This document shows, piece by piece, positions 52,012 through 62,511 of a DNA stretch of 64,000 nt (its first letter is position 1; the number at the start of each line of letters is the position of its first letter). The stretch covers positions 2,145,501 to 2,209,500 of the forward strand of contig NZ_CP048117.1 in NCBI RefSeq assembly GCF_000469135.2. The letters are read 5' to 3'. Made by a program: the position numbers and the translations under genes. The stretch is from Bacillus sp. SB49 (lineage in GTDB: Bacteria > Bacillota > Bacilli > Bacillales > Halobacillaceae). Below the pieces are notes generated by a model. That model had not been told where the DNA came from and did no database searches. It saw only the letters and a list, made by a program, of their open reading frames with translations.

Positions 52012-52043
52012 GAAAAACTGCCCTCCATAGAAAAAGAGGGCAG
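52012..52043 (-). terminator. terminator of the bkd operon
   Basis: CTGCCCTC/GAGGGCAG stem (52018-52025 with 52036-52043), followed on the minus strand by TTTTTCTCTTTTTT, 8 bases after the bkdB stop. Confidence 0.9.
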
Positions 52044-52051
52044 CTGGTTCA

Positions 52052-53356
52052 TTAATAAACGGACGTCGTCTCTTCTGACATCTTCTCCAGTATTTCTTTA
52101 ACCCGTGCAAGGAAATTACCCGCCACAAGTCCGTCAAGCACCCGGTGATCAAGGGATAGACAAAGGTTGACCATGTCTCTTGCCCCGAACATCCCGTCCT
52201 GATAGACAGGCTTCTTCACAATTGATTCCACCTGGAGGATGGCTGCCTGCGGATGATTGATAACCCCCATGGATTGGACGGAGCCGAAAGAACCGGTGTT
52301 ATTGACCGTGAAGGTACCACCCTCCATATCCGATGTCGTCAGCTTACCAGCTCTCGCCTTGTTGGCAAGATCGGTGATGTCCTTGGCAATTCCTTTGATG
52401 CTTTTTTCATCTGCGTTCCGGATGACCGGCACGAACAATTGGTCTTCCTTGGCGACAGCGATATTTAAATGGATCGCTTTTCGCTGGATGATCTTATCTC
52501 CGGCCCACGTACTGTTCAGTTGAGGATACTCCTTCAACGCTTGGGCGACTGCCTTAACGAAGAAAGCGAAATAAGTAAGGCTGAATCCTTCCTGCTGTCT
52601 AAACGCCGTTTTCTTCGCATTACGAAGCTCTACAAGGTTTGTTACATCGACCTCCACCATCATCCAGGCATGAGGGATTTCCGTCTTGGACTTTACCATA
52701 TTTGCTGCAATAGCTTTACGAACTCCTGTGACAGGTATTTCGATATCGCCGTCAGCAGCAGTTACAGAAGAAGAGACCGCAGTCCTCTGCTTAGATGCGG
52801 CAGTCTCCGTTCGGGAGGAAGGAGCTGCTTCCTCTTTATCGTTACTCCGGTCATTCGAAGCAGACGGAATATTTCCAGAACGGATAATTGTTTCTAAATC
52901 TTTTCTTGTGATTCTTCCGCCACGGCCCGATCCTTCCACCTGATTCAAGTCGATGTCATGTTCTTGGGCAAGAGTCATGACGGCAGGTGAATACCTTTTC
53001 TTCGTCTTATCTTTCTGCGGTACCTGCTTTTTTTCTACCTGCTGTTGTACGTCATCTTGGGAAGCCTGCTTTTCTGCTGCAGGTTCTTCCGTTTTTTCCT
53101 CGGAAGAACCGGCCCCTTCGACTTCTACATAACACATCAATTCTCCGACGGAGATGGTATCTCCTTCTGAAGCAACCAGTTCTTTAATGGTGCCGGAGAA
53201 CGATGACGGTACTTCTGCATTCACTTTGTCCGTCATGACTTCTGCAATCGGATCGTACTTGTTCACTTTGTCCCCGGGCTGGACGAGCCATGTGCTGATC
53301 GTGCCCTCGGTAACACTCTCACCGAGCTGGGGCATATTGATTTTTTCTAAACCCAC
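52052..53356 (-). CDS. bkdB: branched-chain 2-oxoacid dehydrogenase E2 (lipoamide acyltransferase)
   Basis: 434 residues. Lipoyl domain 1-77 with the lipoylated Lys in [12 protein letters not shown]; a Glu/Lys/Gln-rich linker; the E3/E1-binding domain about 122-158 ([20 protein letters not shown]); an alanine/serine-rich linker; and the acyltransferase domain from about 205, with the catalytic motif [15 protein letters not shown]. The GTG start follows GGAGGAG. Last gene of the bkd operon; forms the core of the complex with BkdAA/BkdAB and LpdV. Confidence 0.95.
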   Translation of the reverse strand: MGLEKINMPQLGESVTEGTISTWLVQPGDKVNKYDPIAEVMTDKVNAEVPSSFSGTIKELVASEGDTISVGELMCYVEVEGAGSSEEKTEEPAAEKQASQDDVQQQVEKKQVPQKDKTKKRYSPAVMTLAQEHDIDLNQVEGSGRGGRITRKDLETIIRSGNIPSASNDRSNDKEEAAPSSRTETAASKQRTAVSSSVTAADGDIEIPVTGVRKAIAANMVKSKTEIPHAWMMVEVDVTNLVELRNAKKTAFRQQEGFSLTYFAFFVKAVAQALKEYPQLNSTWAGDKIIQRKAIHLNIAVAKEDQLFVPVIRNADEKSIKGIAKDITDLANKARAGKLTTSDMEGGTFTVNNTGSFGSVQSMGVINHPQAAILQVESIVKKPVYQDGMFGARDMVNLCLSLDHRVLDGLVAGNFLARVKEILEKMSEETTSVY

Positions 53357-53374
53357 AAGAAACTCCTCCTTCGA

Positions 53375-54358
53375 TTAAAATTCTGCTAGCTCCCGCATCG
53401 CTTTTTCAACTTTATCCGGATTCATCATGAAGTACTTTTCCATTGTTGGTGCATAAGGCATGGATGGAATATCCGGGCCGGCCAGACGTTTAATCGGTGC
53501 ATCCAGATCAAACAGACAGTGCTCACTAATAATGGCAGAAACCTCGGATATGATGCCGCCTTCTTTATTGTCCTCTGTTACGAGCAGGACTTTGCCGGTT
53601 TTGGAGGCTGCCTCTATAATAGCTTCCTGATCGAGTGGATAGACCGTACGAAGATCCAGAATATGCGCATCAATTCCTTCTTCCGCAAGCTTTTCCGCTG
53701 CCTGAAGAGCGAAATGAACGCACAAGCCGTAGGTAATTACCGTAATATCCGATCCTTCCCGTTTCACATCCGCTTTCCCAATCGGAAGCGTATAATCTTC
53801 CTCTGGAACTTCGCCTTTAATAAGACGATACGCCCGTTTATGTTCGAAAAAAAGCACAGGATCGTTGTCACGTATCGATGCTTTTAACAGCCCTTTGACA
53901 TCATATGGAGTCGACGGCATGACAATCTTCAGTCCCGGCTGGTTGGCAAATAGTGCTTCTACGGACTGGGAATGATACAACGCGCCGTGCACTCCACCGC
54001 CGTAAGGAGCGCGGATTGTTATTGGTGCTGTCCAATCATTATTGGAGCGATAACGTACTTTAGCCGCCTCGGATACAATTTGGTTGACGGCCGGCATGAT
54101 GAAATCTGCAAACTGCATTTCAGCTACAGGGCGCATGCCGTACATAGCCGCTCCGATTCCGACTCCTGCAATAGCAGATTCTGCAAGCGGTGTATCCAAT
54201 ACCCTGTCCTCACCGAACTCTTCATAAAGTCCGTCTGTCGCCCGGAAAACACCGCCACGCTTCCCGACATCTTCTCCAAGTACGAACACTTTCTCATCCC
54301 GCTGCATTTCTTCTTTCAACGCCTGGGTAACGGCCTGTATATATGATATTACTGGCAT
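53375..54358 (-). CDS. bkdAB: branched-chain 2-oxoacid dehydrogenase E1 beta
   Basis: 327 residues. Transketolase-like pyrimidine domain (SYIQAVTQALKEEMQRD, VFVLGEDVGKRGGVFRAT) and C-terminal domain (VITYGLCVHFALQAAEKL, DLRTVYPLDQEAI). The stretch PIAESAI-like DTPLAESAIAGVGIGAAMYG is the usual E1-beta mark. Pairs with BkdAA in an alpha2beta2 tetramer. 15 bases separate it from bkdAA. Confidence 0.95.
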   Translation of the reverse strand: MPVISYIQAVTQALKEEMQRDEKVFVLGEDVGKRGGVFRATDGLYEEFGEDRVLDTPLAESAIAGVGIGAAMYGMRPVAEMQFADFIMPAVNQIVSEAAKVRYRSNNDWTAPITIRAPYGGGVHGALYHSQSVEALFANQPGLKIVMPSTPYDVKGLLKASIRDNDPVLFFEHKRAYRLIKGEVPEEDYTLPIGKADVKREGSDITVITYGLCVHFALQAAEKLAEEGIDAHILDLRTVYPLDQEAIIEAASKTGKVLLVTEDNKEGGIISEVSAIISEHCLFDLDAPIKRLAGPDIPSMPYAPTMEKYFMMNPDKVEKAMRELAEF

Positions 54359-54373
54359 AATAGCTCCCCCTCC

Positions 54374-55366
54374 TTACTCTTCATACACATATTTCATAGC
54401 GGATTCCGCTTCGGCATAAGCTGCATTCTCCGCATAGTCCGTTGCATCGTTTACGATTTTTTCAATTTCGTCATTCATTTCTTTCTCTTTCTCATCAGAA
54501 AGAATACCGTGTTCCCGCAGATACTCCGCAAATGTGACAATCGAATCCTTCTTCTTCGCCTCATCCACCTCTTCCCGCTCTCTGTACGTACGATCATCAT
54601 CGTCGCTGGAGTGTGGTGTCAAACGATAGGATACGGTCTCGATTAATGTCGGTCCTTCTCCGCCTCGGCCTCTGTCGGCAGCTGCCTTAACTGCTTCATA
54701 TACAGCCAACGGATCGTTCCCGTCCACTGTGTACCCCGGCATTCCGTATCCGATGGCACGATCAGAGACCTTTTCACAGGCCAACTGTTTGGACACAGGA
54801 ACAGAAATAGCATATTTATTGTTTTCAACCATGAAAATAACCGGCAGCTTATGGACACCTGCAAAGTTCGCTCCTTCGTGGAAATCCCCCTGATTGGAAG
54901 AGCCCTCTCCAAAGGTAACGAAAGATACGAAGTCCTTTTTTTCCATTTTTCCGGCAAGCGCGATTCCCACTGCATGCGGAACCTGTGTCGTAACAGGAGA
55001 GGATCCTGTTACGATTCTGTTCTTCTTCTGTCCGAAGTGGCCCGGCATCTGACGGCCGCCCGAGTTCGGGTCTTCCGCTTTGGCGAACCCGGACAACATC
55101 AGGTCACGTGCCGTCATGCCGAAAGCAAGTACCACGCCCATGTCCCGGTAGTACGGCAGTACATAATCTTTGTCCCGGTCAAGGGCGTACGATGCCCCTA
55201 CCTGCGCCGCTTCCTGACCTTGACAGGAGATAACAAACGGTATTTTACCTGCACGGTTCAACAGCCACATGCGTTCATCTATTCTTCTTGCTAATAACAT
55301 CGTTCGGAACATGTCCAATACTTGCTCATCACTTAATCCTAGAGATTTATGGCGGTTCTCAGCCAT
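54374..55366 (-). CDS. bkdAA: branched-chain 2-oxoacid dehydrogenase E1 alpha
   Basis: 330 residues. Thiamine-diphosphate binding motif SFVTFGEGSSNQGDFHEGAN ending near MVENNKYAIS, GSSPVTTQVPHAVGIALAG, and the phosphorylation-loop-like RLTPHSSDDDDRTYR. Decarboxylates the keto acids of Val, Ile and Leu. Follows lpdV after 21 bases; ATG preceded by AGGAGGGATCC. Confidence 0.95.
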   Translation of the reverse strand: MAENRHKSLGLSDEQVLDMFRTMLLARRIDERMWLLNRAGKIPFVISCQGQEAAQVGASYALDRDKDYVLPYYRDMGVVLAFGMTARDLMLSGFAKAEDPNSGGRQMPGHFGQKKNRIVTGSSPVTTQVPHAVGIALAGKMEKKDFVSFVTFGEGSSNQGDFHEGANFAGVHKLPVIFMVENNKYAISVPVSKQLACEKVSDRAIGYGMPGYTVDGNDPLAVYEAVKAAADRGRGGEGPTLIETVSYRLTPHSSDDDDRTYREREEVDEAKKKDSIVTFAEYLREHGILSDEKEKEMNDEIEKIVNDATDYAENAAYAEAESAMKYVYEE

Positions 55367-55387
55367 GTGGATCCCTCCTTTGTTCTT

Positions 55388-56809
55388 TTACCCGTGAATT
55401 TGATTACCGTCCACAGCCATTGCGGCTTCTCCGATCGCTTCTGAAAGGGTCGGATGTGGATGAATGCTGCCTGCAATTTCCCACGGCGTTGCATCCAACA
55501 CCTTAGCCAGCCCTGCTTCCGAAATCATATCGGTCACATGGGGTCCGATCATATGCACTCCGAGCAGATCATCGGTTGCTTTATCGGCAATGATCTTAAC
55601 GAATCCGTCCGACTCGCCGAATACGAGAGCTTTTCCAACCGCTTGAAACGGGAAGGTTCCTACTTTCACCTCATACCCTTGTTCCTTCGCCTGTGATTCT
55701 GTCAGGCCGACGCTCGCTGCTTCCGGGCTGGAGTAAATGCACGTAGGTACCTGTTCCGGATCCACCGGGTGTGGATCGCCGTCAGCCATGTGCTCCACTG
55801 CTGTAATGCCTTCATGGGAAGCTACGTGGGCAAGCTGCATGCCGCCGATCACATCGCCGATTGCATACATATGACTTTCCTTCGTCTGGTAGAAGGCATT
55901 CGTCTGAATGACACCATTTTCCACGACAATGTCGGTGTTTTCCAATCCGATGTTCTCCACATTCGCAGCTCTTCCTACCGAAACGAGCATACGATCGGAT
56001 TTGTATGTCCTGGTTTCCCCATCGACTTCTGCGTCGATCGAGATTCCATCTTCTTTCCTGGTCGAATCCGGAAGAACCTTCGCTCCTGTAACGATAGATA
56101 CTCCCTTCTTCTTCATCTGCTTCATCATTTCCCTGGAAATAGACTCATCTTCTGTCGGGAGAATGTGCGGAAGGTATTCAAGCACCGTCACCTCAACGCC
56201 GAAATCAGCCAGCATCGAAGCCCATTCGATACCGATTACTCCTCCGCCGACAATGATGATTGATGAAGGAAGGGTGTCCATTTGAAGCGCTTCGTCCGAT
56301 GTCATGATGTATTCGCCATCTATTTCGAGACCTGGGAGCGTCTTCGGCTTCGACCCTGTAGCGATGAGGACATTCTTCGGGATCAGCATCTCATTCTCTT
56401 CCCCGTTGTTCATCTCTACTGAAATCGTTCCTGCTGTCGGTGAAAAAATGGAAGGCCCGAGAATTCTTCCGAATCCTTCATATACGTCAATCTTTCCTTT
56501 TTTCATCAACCCTTGTACGCCTTTATGTAACGTATCAATAATGGACTGCTTCCTCTCCTGGACTTTCAAGAAGTCCAATTCCGGCTTACTTGTTGTAATA
56601 CCGAACTGACCTGCTTCCTTTGTCTGTCTGAAAACTTCTGCACTACGAAGCAGCGCTTTGGAAGGAATACACCCGCGATGCAGGCACGTCCCCCCTAATT
56701 CACGTTTTTCGACGACAGCTGTCTTTAATCCGAGTTTGGATGCGCGGATGGCAGCCACGTAACCGCCTGTGCCGCCTCCCAAAATAACCAAGTCATATTC
56801 TTGCGCCAT
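55388..56809 (-). CDS. lpdV: dihydrolipoamide dehydrogenase of the bkd complex
   Basis: 473 residues. FAD motif LVILGGGTGGYVAAIRASKL, redox disulfide GGTCLHRGCIPSKALLRSAE, NAD motif IIVGGGVIGIEWASMLADFG, MYAIGDVIGGMQLAHVA, and the catalytic His-Glu end GSIHPHPTLSEAIGEAAMA. Reoxidises the lipoyl groups of BkdB. It lies before bkdAA in the operon, as in B. subtilis. Confidence 0.95.
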   Translation of the reverse strand: MAQEYDLVILGGGTGGYVAAIRASKLGLKTAVVEKRELGGTCLHRGCIPSKALLRSAEVFRQTKEAGQFGITTSKPELDFLKVQERKQSIIDTLHKGVQGLMKKGKIDVYEGFGRILGPSIFSPTAGTISVEMNNGEENEMLIPKNVLIATGSKPKTLPGLEIDGEYIMTSDEALQMDTLPSSIIIVGGGVIGIEWASMLADFGVEVTVLEYLPHILPTEDESISREMMKQMKKKGVSIVTGAKVLPDSTRKEDGISIDAEVDGETRTYKSDRMLVSVGRAANVENIGLENTDIVVENGVIQTNAFYQTKESHMYAIGDVIGGMQLAHVASHEGITAVEHMADGDPHPVDPEQVPTCIYSSPEAASVGLTESQAKEQGYEVKVGTFPFQAVGKALVFGESDGFVKIIADKATDDLLGVHMIGPHVTDMISEAGLAKVLDATPWEIAGSIHPHPTLSEAIGEAAMAVDGNQIHG

Positions 56810-56823
56810 CGGAATTCTCCTTC

Positions 56824-57909
56824 CTATTCCATAAAATTAGGATACTGCTTAGGTGCTTCTTCCTTATTTAATATGCGGAGTGTGCCCTCATTTAAAGCCT
56901 CCAGCTCATTCTCACCAGCATACACGAGGACATCGGCAATCCACTGGACCCTGCGGGAGATCGCTTCAACGAAGTCTTTCCCATAAGCAAGCCCTCCGGT
57001 TAATGCGATCGCATCGACCTTACCTTCAAGGACTGTACTCATGCTGCCGATTTCTTTGGCAATCTGATAGGCCATCGCATCAAAGATCAAGGCAGCTTTT
57101 TTATCCCCGTTCTCTACCAAGCGTTCGACCTCTCGCGCATCATTTGTGTCAAGATATGCCATCAGTCCCCCTTGACCGACAAGTTTCTTCATGACTTCAT
57201 CCCGATAATATTGTCCCGAGAAACATAAAGAGACCAAGTCACCCGCTGGAACGGTTCCCGCTCTTTCCGGGGAAAACGGCCCGTCTCCGTGTAAACCGTT
57301 GTTGACATCAATAACACGGCCGCCGGAATGTGCACCGACCGTGATCCCCCCTCCCATATGGGCAACGATCAAGCGGCTTTCCTTATAAGAGCGCTTCAGG
57401 TCGGCAGCCGCTCTCCTTGCGACCGCCTTCTGATTAAGTGCGTGAAATATACTTTTACGTGGGATTTCCGGTACTCCTGACACCTTTGCCAGATCATGAA
57501 GTTCATCAACGACGACAGGATCAACGATATAGGCACCAATATTCAGCCCTTTCGCGATTTCGTGGGCGATGATCCCACCGAGGTTCGACGCATGTTCTCC
57601 ATTATATCCATCTCTCAAGTCCTGAAGCATGGCATCGTTCACTTCATAAGTACCGCCTTCAATCGGCCGAAGCAGGCCGCCGCGTCCACAGACGGCACTC
57701 AATTTACTGATATTTATGCCCTCTCCATCCAGCACATCGAGAATGATACGCTTTCGGAACTCATATTGATCAATAACACGTTTAAATTCACTCAGCTCAT
57801 CTGCGCTGTGACGGATTGTCTTCTCCAGAACGGACTCTGTTCCATCGAAGACTCCGATTTTTGTCGATGTAGACCCAGGGTTAATCACAAGAATCCGATG
57901 TGTACTCAC
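56824..57909 (-). CDS. buk: butyrate kinase (branched-chain fatty acid kinase)
   Basis: 361 residues of the acetate/butyrate kinase family: [19 protein letters not shown] (phosphate-1 region), [40 protein letters not shown] and [16 protein letters not shown]. Converts acyl phosphate to acid with ATP formation, completing energy recovery from branched-chain acyl-CoA after Ptb. The start is GTG 57909, with AAGGAG 8 bases upstream; the open frame to 57999 runs back into bcd. 13-base gap after bcd. Confidence 0.93.
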   Translation of the reverse strand: MSTHRILVINPGSTSTKIGVFDGTESVLEKTIRHSADELSEFKRVIDQYEFRKRIILDVLDGEGINISKLSAVCGRGGLLRPIEGGTYEVNDAMLQDLRDGYNGEHASNLGGIIAHEIAKGLNIGAYIVDPVVVDELHDLAKVSGVPEIPRKSIFHALNQKAVARRAAADLKRSYKESRLIVAHMGGGITVGAHSGGRVIDVNNGLHGDGPFSPERAGTVPAGDLVSLCFSGQYYRDEVMKKLVGQGGLMAYLDTNDAREVERLVENGDKKAALIFDAMAYQIAKEIGSMSTVLEGKVDAIALTGGLAYGKDFVEAISRRVQWIADVLVYAGENELEALNEGTLRILNKEEAPKQYPNFME

Positions 57910-57922
57910 TGATAAATCTCCT

Positions 57923-59026
57923 TTATCTGTTCTGTCTTCTGCTAAGAATGTGATGTCCATTTTGAAGGAACTGGCTGCGGGAACGACGCATACGTTCAAT
58001 TCTCTCTTCCGCCATTCGATCTGCAGCTACATAACTCGGAATGTGGTCACGCTTGGATATTTCGAAAACGCGCGCGACATTATCGTAGATTGTTTCTACA
58101 CGCTTCATAGCACGATCTTTGTTATACCCGTAAAGTTCATCGGCCACGTTGATGACCCCTCCGGCATTGATGACATAATCAGGTGTATAAACAACGCCTT
58201 TCTCATGAAGAATATCTCCATGACGCGTCTCTTTCAGCTGATTATTTGCTGCTCCTGCAATTACTTTGGCCTTTAATTGAGGAATCGTATTGTCGTTGAT
58301 GGTCGCACCAAGCGCACATGGTGCATAGATATCACATTCAACCCCGTAAATTTCATCCGGCTCGACCGCTTTCGCACCGAATTCTTCTACCGCTCGCTGA
58401 ACTGCCTCTTTATTAATGTCTGTCACTATTAAGTTCGCACCTTCTTCATGCAGGTGACGGCAAAGATTAAAGGCAACGTTTCCTACTCCTTGCACAGCTA
58501 CGGTCTTTCCTTCTAAGGAATCCGTCCCGAAACCTTCCTTAGCCGCCGCTTTCATCCCTCGATACACGCCGTATGCTGTTACTGGAGACGGGTTTCCGGA
58601 AGAACCGAATGCAGGAGAAATACCTGTAACATAGTCGGTCTCTTCATGAATCAAGTCCATATCCTGTACCGTTGTCCCTACGTCCTCTGCCGTGATGTAA
58701 CGACCATTCAGTCCTTGTATGTAGCGCCCGAATGCGCGGAACATTTCCTCGTTCTTCTCTTTCTTAGGATCGCCGATGATGACCGTCTTTCCGCCGCCAA
58801 GGTTCAAACCGGCAGCCGCGTTTTTGTAGGTCATTCCTTTCGCGAGTCGAAGCGCATCTTCCACCGCTTCATCTTCTGATGCATATGTCCACATCCTGGT
58901 ACCGCCGAGAGCCGGACCCAATGTTGTATCATGAATAGCAATGATTGCTTTTAATCCTGATTGCTCATCGTGACAAAATAACAGTTGCTCATAATCGTAT
59001 TCTTTCATATAGTTGAAAATTTCCAT
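57923..59026 (-). CDS. bcd: leucine dehydrogenase
   Basis: 367 residues. NAD-dependent deamination of Leu, Val and Ile to the keto acids fed to the bkd complex. The Lys-containing motif is [18 protein letters not shown], with [20 protein letters not shown] and the Rossmann motif [21 protein letters not shown]. The tail after residue 350 (ILSRRQNR) is a short basic extension. Second gene of the bkd operon. Confidence 0.95.
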   Translation of the reverse strand: MEIFNYMKEYDYEQLLFCHDEQSGLKAIIAIHDTTLGPALGGTRMWTYASEDEAVEDALRLAKGMTYKNAAAGLNLGGGKTVIIGDPKKEKNEEMFRAFGRYIQGLNGRYITAEDVGTTVQDMDLIHEETDYVTGISPAFGSSGNPSPVTAYGVYRGMKAAAKEGFGTDSLEGKTVAVQGVGNVAFNLCRHLHEEGANLIVTDINKEAVQRAVEEFGAKAVEPDEIYGVECDIYAPCALGATINDNTIPQLKAKVIAGAANNQLKETRHGDILHEKGVVYTPDYVINAGGVINVADELYGYNKDRAMKRVETIYDNVARVFEISKRDHIPSYVAADRMAEERIERMRRSRSQFLQNGHHILSRRQNR

Positions 59027-59041
59027 GGTGATTCCTCCTTA

Positions 59042-59944
59042 TTAATAGCTGGCCCGAAGTGCGAGTGCCAGGGAATATATCTTGCTTTGTGCATCATCCG
59101 CTCGGGAGGTTAGTACAATCGGTGCTTTAGCACCGCTGATGACACCTGCCACCTTCGCGCCTGCAAAGTACATGAATGATTTATATAAGGCATTAGCCAC
59201 TTCAATGGTAGGGACAACCAGAATATCGGCTTTACCCGCTACTTCTGAATGTATCCCTTTCTGTCTGGCTGCTTTCTCATCGACAGCATTATCAAAAGCT
59301 AACGGACCATCAACCAGGCAGTCCTTAATTTGACCGCGCCGGTTCATTTGTGAAAGAACAGCCGCATCCCGTGTTGCAGGCATCGCCGGATTTACTACTT
59401 CAACAGCAGCAAGCGGTGCTACTTTCGGCATCTCCCAACCAGCACGTCTCGCTGTTTCGACTGCGTTCTGAATAATTTGAACCTTCTCTTCCAGTGAAGG
59501 AGCAATATTCATCGCCGCATCCGTAAGGAATATAAGTTTATCCCTTCCGGGTATTTCAAAAAGAGCCACATGGGACAGAACAGACCCTTTTCTCAGCCCG
59601 TATTCTTTATTCAGGACTGCTTTAAGCAAGGTTTTCGTGTCGATATTCCCTTTCATAAGCACATGGGCTTCTCCATCATGGACTGCCTTTACTGCAGCGC
59701 CTGCACTTTCTATAGATGGAACATCCAGAACACGCACGCCCCTTTCGGACAAATCAATGCCTGCATCTTTGGCAGCCTGATTGATTGCCTCCGTTTCTCC
59801 AGTCAGAATAAAATCGGCTATTTCTTGGTCCAACGCTCGTTTTACTGCTGTAAGAACGGCAGCATCCGCCGCTTGAGCTACTGCAACTGTTTTTTTGTTC
59901 GTCCTGTCTATTTGATCCACTAATGCATCTAAAGTAGTTATCAT
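59042..59944 (-). CDS. ptb: phosphate butyryltransferase
   Basis: 300 residues of the phosphotransacetylase/phosphotransbutyrylase family; exchanges CoA for phosphate on branched-chain acyl-CoA. Marks: VLMKGNIDTKTLLKAVLN, IFLTDAAMNIAPSLEEKV, AALSAVEVVNP-like PLAAVEVVNPAMPAT and GKADILVVPTIEVANALYKS. First gene of the operon, directly behind the sigma-54 promoter, with a leader of about 13 bases. ATG preceded by GAGGGAGGG. Confidence 0.93.
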   Translation of the reverse strand: MITTLDALVDQIDRTNKKTVAVAQAADAAVLTAVKRALDQEIADFILTGETEAINQAAKDAGIDLSERGVRVLDVPSIESAGAAVKAVHDGEAHVLMKGNIDTKTLLKAVLNKEYGLRKGSVLSHVALFEIPGRDKLIFLTDAAMNIAPSLEEKVQIIQNAVETARRAGWEMPKVAPLAAVEVVNPAMPATRDAAVLSQMNRRGQIKDCLVDGPLAFDNAVDEKAARQKGIHSEVAGKADILVVPTIEVANALYKSFMYFAGAKVAGVISGAKAPIVLTSRADDAQSKIYSLALALRASY

Positions 59945-59967
59945 ACTTTCCCTCCCTCTTCATTACT

Positions 59968-59983
59968 TGCAAGAACGGTGCCA
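59968..59983 (-). promoter_or_regulatory. sigma-54 (SigL) -24/-12 promoter of the bkd operon
   Basis: On the minus strand TGGCACCGTTCTTGCA fits the consensus TGGCAC-N5-TTGCA exactly. It is 24 bases from the ptb start codon. Sequence between it and bkdR (59985-60040) contains two TGCATT elements that could be part of the BkdR enhancer site. Confidence 0.9.
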
Positions 59984-60040
59984 ACTCGCAGCCGCGTAAA
60001 AAGCCGAGAAATGCACAAAGCGGGAATGCAAAGTTTTTCA

Positions 60041-62116
60041 CTATGAAAATTCTTGCATGCTTTTTTTGTCCAAATCATACTTCTCTAATTTATAATATAA
60101 GTTCCGGATCGAGATTCCAAGCGCTTTGGCTGTTTTCGTTTTATTAAAGCCGTGGGAACGGTACGCTTTTGCCAGTAACTTCTTCTCATAATCATCCACA
60201 GCTTCTTGTAATGTAACTTCCGGCCAAGAGGTGTTTTCGGAAGGAATGTACTCCGTACGTGCAGCTTTCGTCAACGGAGGAAGATGTTCTGCAAGAATCG
60301 TATCCTCCATATTCTCCATATAGATCATCGCCCTCCCGAGTACGTTCTCAAGCTCACGAACGTTCCCCGGCCATCCATACTCTTTCAGCAACCCGTAAGC
60401 TTCCTCATCCATATGCTGTACATGCCTCCCGTAATCTTCATTCAGTTTACTAATCAGATGACGGGCTAAAGATATAACATCTTCCTTTCTTTCCCTGAGG
60501 GGAGGTATATAGATCGGAAGACGGTTCAAGCGATAGTACAAATCTTCACGAAAGGTTTTGTTCATAATCGCTTTTTCGAGATTGACGTTCGTGGCCGCAA
60601 TGACGCGGACGTCTACATGTACAGGTTTCGTTCCTCCGACACGGACAATTTCGTTTTCCTGCAGGACGCGGAGAAGCTTTGCCTGCATGGAAAGGGTAAG
60701 CTCCCCAATCTCATCAAGAAAGATACTTCCATGATTCGCCTCTTCAAAAAGCCCTTTTTTTCCTCCTCGCTTCGCACCGGAGAATGCTCCATCCTCATAA
60801 CCAAATAACTCACTCTCCAAAAGCGATTCGGCGATCGCCGCACAATTGACACGGATGAACTTATTATGCCGCCGCTTGCTTTCATTATGAATGGCGTGCG
60901 CGAAAAGCTCTTTTCCTGTGCCCGATTCGCCGCGGAGCAGGACCGTTGCAGGAGTTCTGGCGCCTACTTTTGCCTGCTCCAACGCCAGCGTCATCTCCTG
61001 TGACCTTCCCACTATATCATCAAAGGTGTACTTAGCTTCCAGACTGCGGATGATCTGGCGGGCCCTCTTCAATTCAGACGTTAACGACTGAATCTCCGAC
61101 ACGTCATGAAGAACACCTACGCTCCCTTTCAGTCGGCCGTCAACGATTACCGGAGCTACGTTGACGAGGACATCTTTATTCGCCGGCCCTACCTTCATCC
61201 GCACGCCCCTCACCGGGCGGCGCGTGCGGAGTACTTTCATGTGCATACTTTCCCCTTCTGCTATATCCACCGTTGCCGGTTTGCCCACGATTTCCTCTTC
61301 AGAAAGTCCGGTAATCCTTGTATAGGCGGGGTTAATCATTAAACCGCTTCCATTTTCGTCTACTACGGAAATCGCTTCATCCGAAGAATGAATGATCGCT
61401 TCAAGCATGGTCTGTATTTCCTTTAAATTCGTAACCTCTTCTGCGAGATCCACTACTTCCGTAATATCTTGAAAAACAGCGAAAGCACCTATAACTTTCT
61501 GATCTTGCCCAATCATAGGAATCCTTGTCGTAATGACTTTCTTTCCGTTCTCCAATTCGAGCTGCTGATTCAGTTCTTTCTTCCTGGAAGCGAGAATACG
61601 GGGAAGTCTGGAAGCCGGAATGACATCTGTTACCGGAAAACCAACGATCTCTCTTTTGTCTTTATCAAGAATACGTGCAGCACTTTGATTCACAAAGGAG
61701 ACACGGCTGTTTTCACCAATGACGATCATCCCGTCGTGAATGCTGTTCAAGATAAGGTGTTGGTTTTGCGTCTGTTGTTTCAACTCTTGAACAAGTGCCT
61801 CTTTTTCTTCTAGAAGTTCCGATGTTACGTACGCTACGGAACCAGGTATAACAACTGTGAAAGGCATCCTTTTTGCACGGATTTCCCCAAAGACGGCATC
61901 ACTGCCTGTCGCCTCAATGACGATATCGATGTCTTTATGTATCCAGTTCTCCCAATGACGGTCTGACGGAATCTGCATCTGCTCTGCCAGTATTAAGCCT
62001 TCCGCATCAGGATCGATATCGGTAATAGCAACGACCTGCATACGCTCAATTTCATTCAATAATTTAAGAAGAGCCGCGCCACCCTTCCCTGCACCAACAA
62101 TCAACACACGTTTCAT
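60041..62116 (-). CDS. bkdR: BkdR, sigma-54-dependent activator
   Basis: 691 residues. N-terminal Rossmann-like region ([17 protein letters not shown], about 1-100), two PAS domains (about 115-225 and 235-340), AAA+ domain about 370-600 with Walker [19 protein letters not shown], a GAFSGA variant of the sigma-54-contact GAFTGA loop ([12 protein letters not shown]), Walker [12 protein letters not shown] and [18 protein letters not shown], and a Fis-type HTH at the end ([19 protein letters not shown]). It activates the adjacent ptb promoter; Ile, Val or their keto acids are the likely inducers by analogy with B. subtilis. ATG 62116 follows GGGTGTGGTG. Confidence 0.95.
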   Translation of the reverse strand: MKRVLIVGAGKGGAALLKLLNEIERMQVVAITDIDPDAEGLILAEQMQIPSDRHWENWIHKDIDIVIEATGSDAVFGEIRAKRMPFTVVIPGSVAYVTSELLEEKEALVQELKQQTQNQHLILNSIHDGMIVIGENSRVSFVNQSAARILDKDKREIVGFPVTDVIPASRLPRILASRKKELNQQLELENGKKVITTRIPMIGQDQKVIGAFAVFQDITEVVDLAEEVTNLKEIQTMLEAIIHSSDEAISVVDENGSGLMINPAYTRITGLSEEEIVGKPATVDIAEGESMHMKVLRTRRPVRGVRMKVGPANKDVLVNVAPVIVDGRLKGSVGVLHDVSEIQSLTSELKRARQIIRSLEAKYTFDDIVGRSQEMTLALEQAKVGARTPATVLLRGESGTGKELFAHAIHNESKRRHNKFIRVNCAAIAESLLESELFGYEDGAFSGAKRGGKKGLFEEANHGSIFLDEIGELTLSMQAKLLRVLQENEIVRVGGTKPVHVDVRVIAATNVNLEKAIMNKTFREDLYYRLNRLPIYIPPLRERKEDVISLARHLISKLNEDYGRHVQHMDEEAYGLLKEYGWPGNVRELENVLGRAMIYMENMEDTILAEHLPPLTKAARTEYIPSENTSWPEVTLQEAVDDYEKKLLAKAYRSHGFNKTKTAKALGISIRNLYYKLEKYDLDKKSMQEFS

Positions 62117-62250
62117 TTCACCACACCCTGCAATATTTTGCGTACTTTCATCCTATAACATTCTGCATGTTTTAGCAAGAAGACCAACAGTTCCCTCCCA
62201 CGGCTCCATTTGATATACTTAACTTGGATTGAAACAAAGGAGCTGTGCTC

Positions 62251-62487
62251 ATGCGCTTACTTGCCTTATTAGTGTTAGTCACACCGGGAATACTCGCTGT
62301 CTATGGAATTAAATTAATCCGGGATGCTCTCTTCGGAGAATTCCACGAGATATATTTTCACATCGCTGTCCAAGGTCTTACCGGTTTGCTTTTTTTCCTC
62401 GGCGGCCTTCTTTGGATCGGCGGTTTCATCTTATACAGAGACAGAAAAAGAGGACTGACAAAAGGTCGTTTCAAACAGGATCACTAA
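62251..62487 (+). CDS. DUF2627 membrane protein (YqzF-like)
   Basis: 78 residues: two hydrophobic helices (LALLVLVTPGILAVYGIKLI and AVQGLTGLLFFLGGLLWIGG) and a basic tail YRDRKRGLTKGRFKQDH. Matches the DUF2627 family found beside bkdR in Bacillus. ATG 62251 follows AAGGAG by 9 bases; an in-frame GTG at 62245 is possible. Function unknown. Confidence 0.85.
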   Translation: MRLLALLVLVTPGILAVYGIKLIRDALFGEFHEIYFHIAVQGLTGLLFFLGGLLWIGGFILYRDRKRGLTKGRFKQDH

Positions 62488-62511
62488 ACAGATACAAAGG
62501 AGTTTTGCTCT

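Noticed and set aside
51907-52152. N-terminal extension of brxB
   Set aside because: It would cross the bkd operon terminator; the family length and a ribosome site support the start at 51906.
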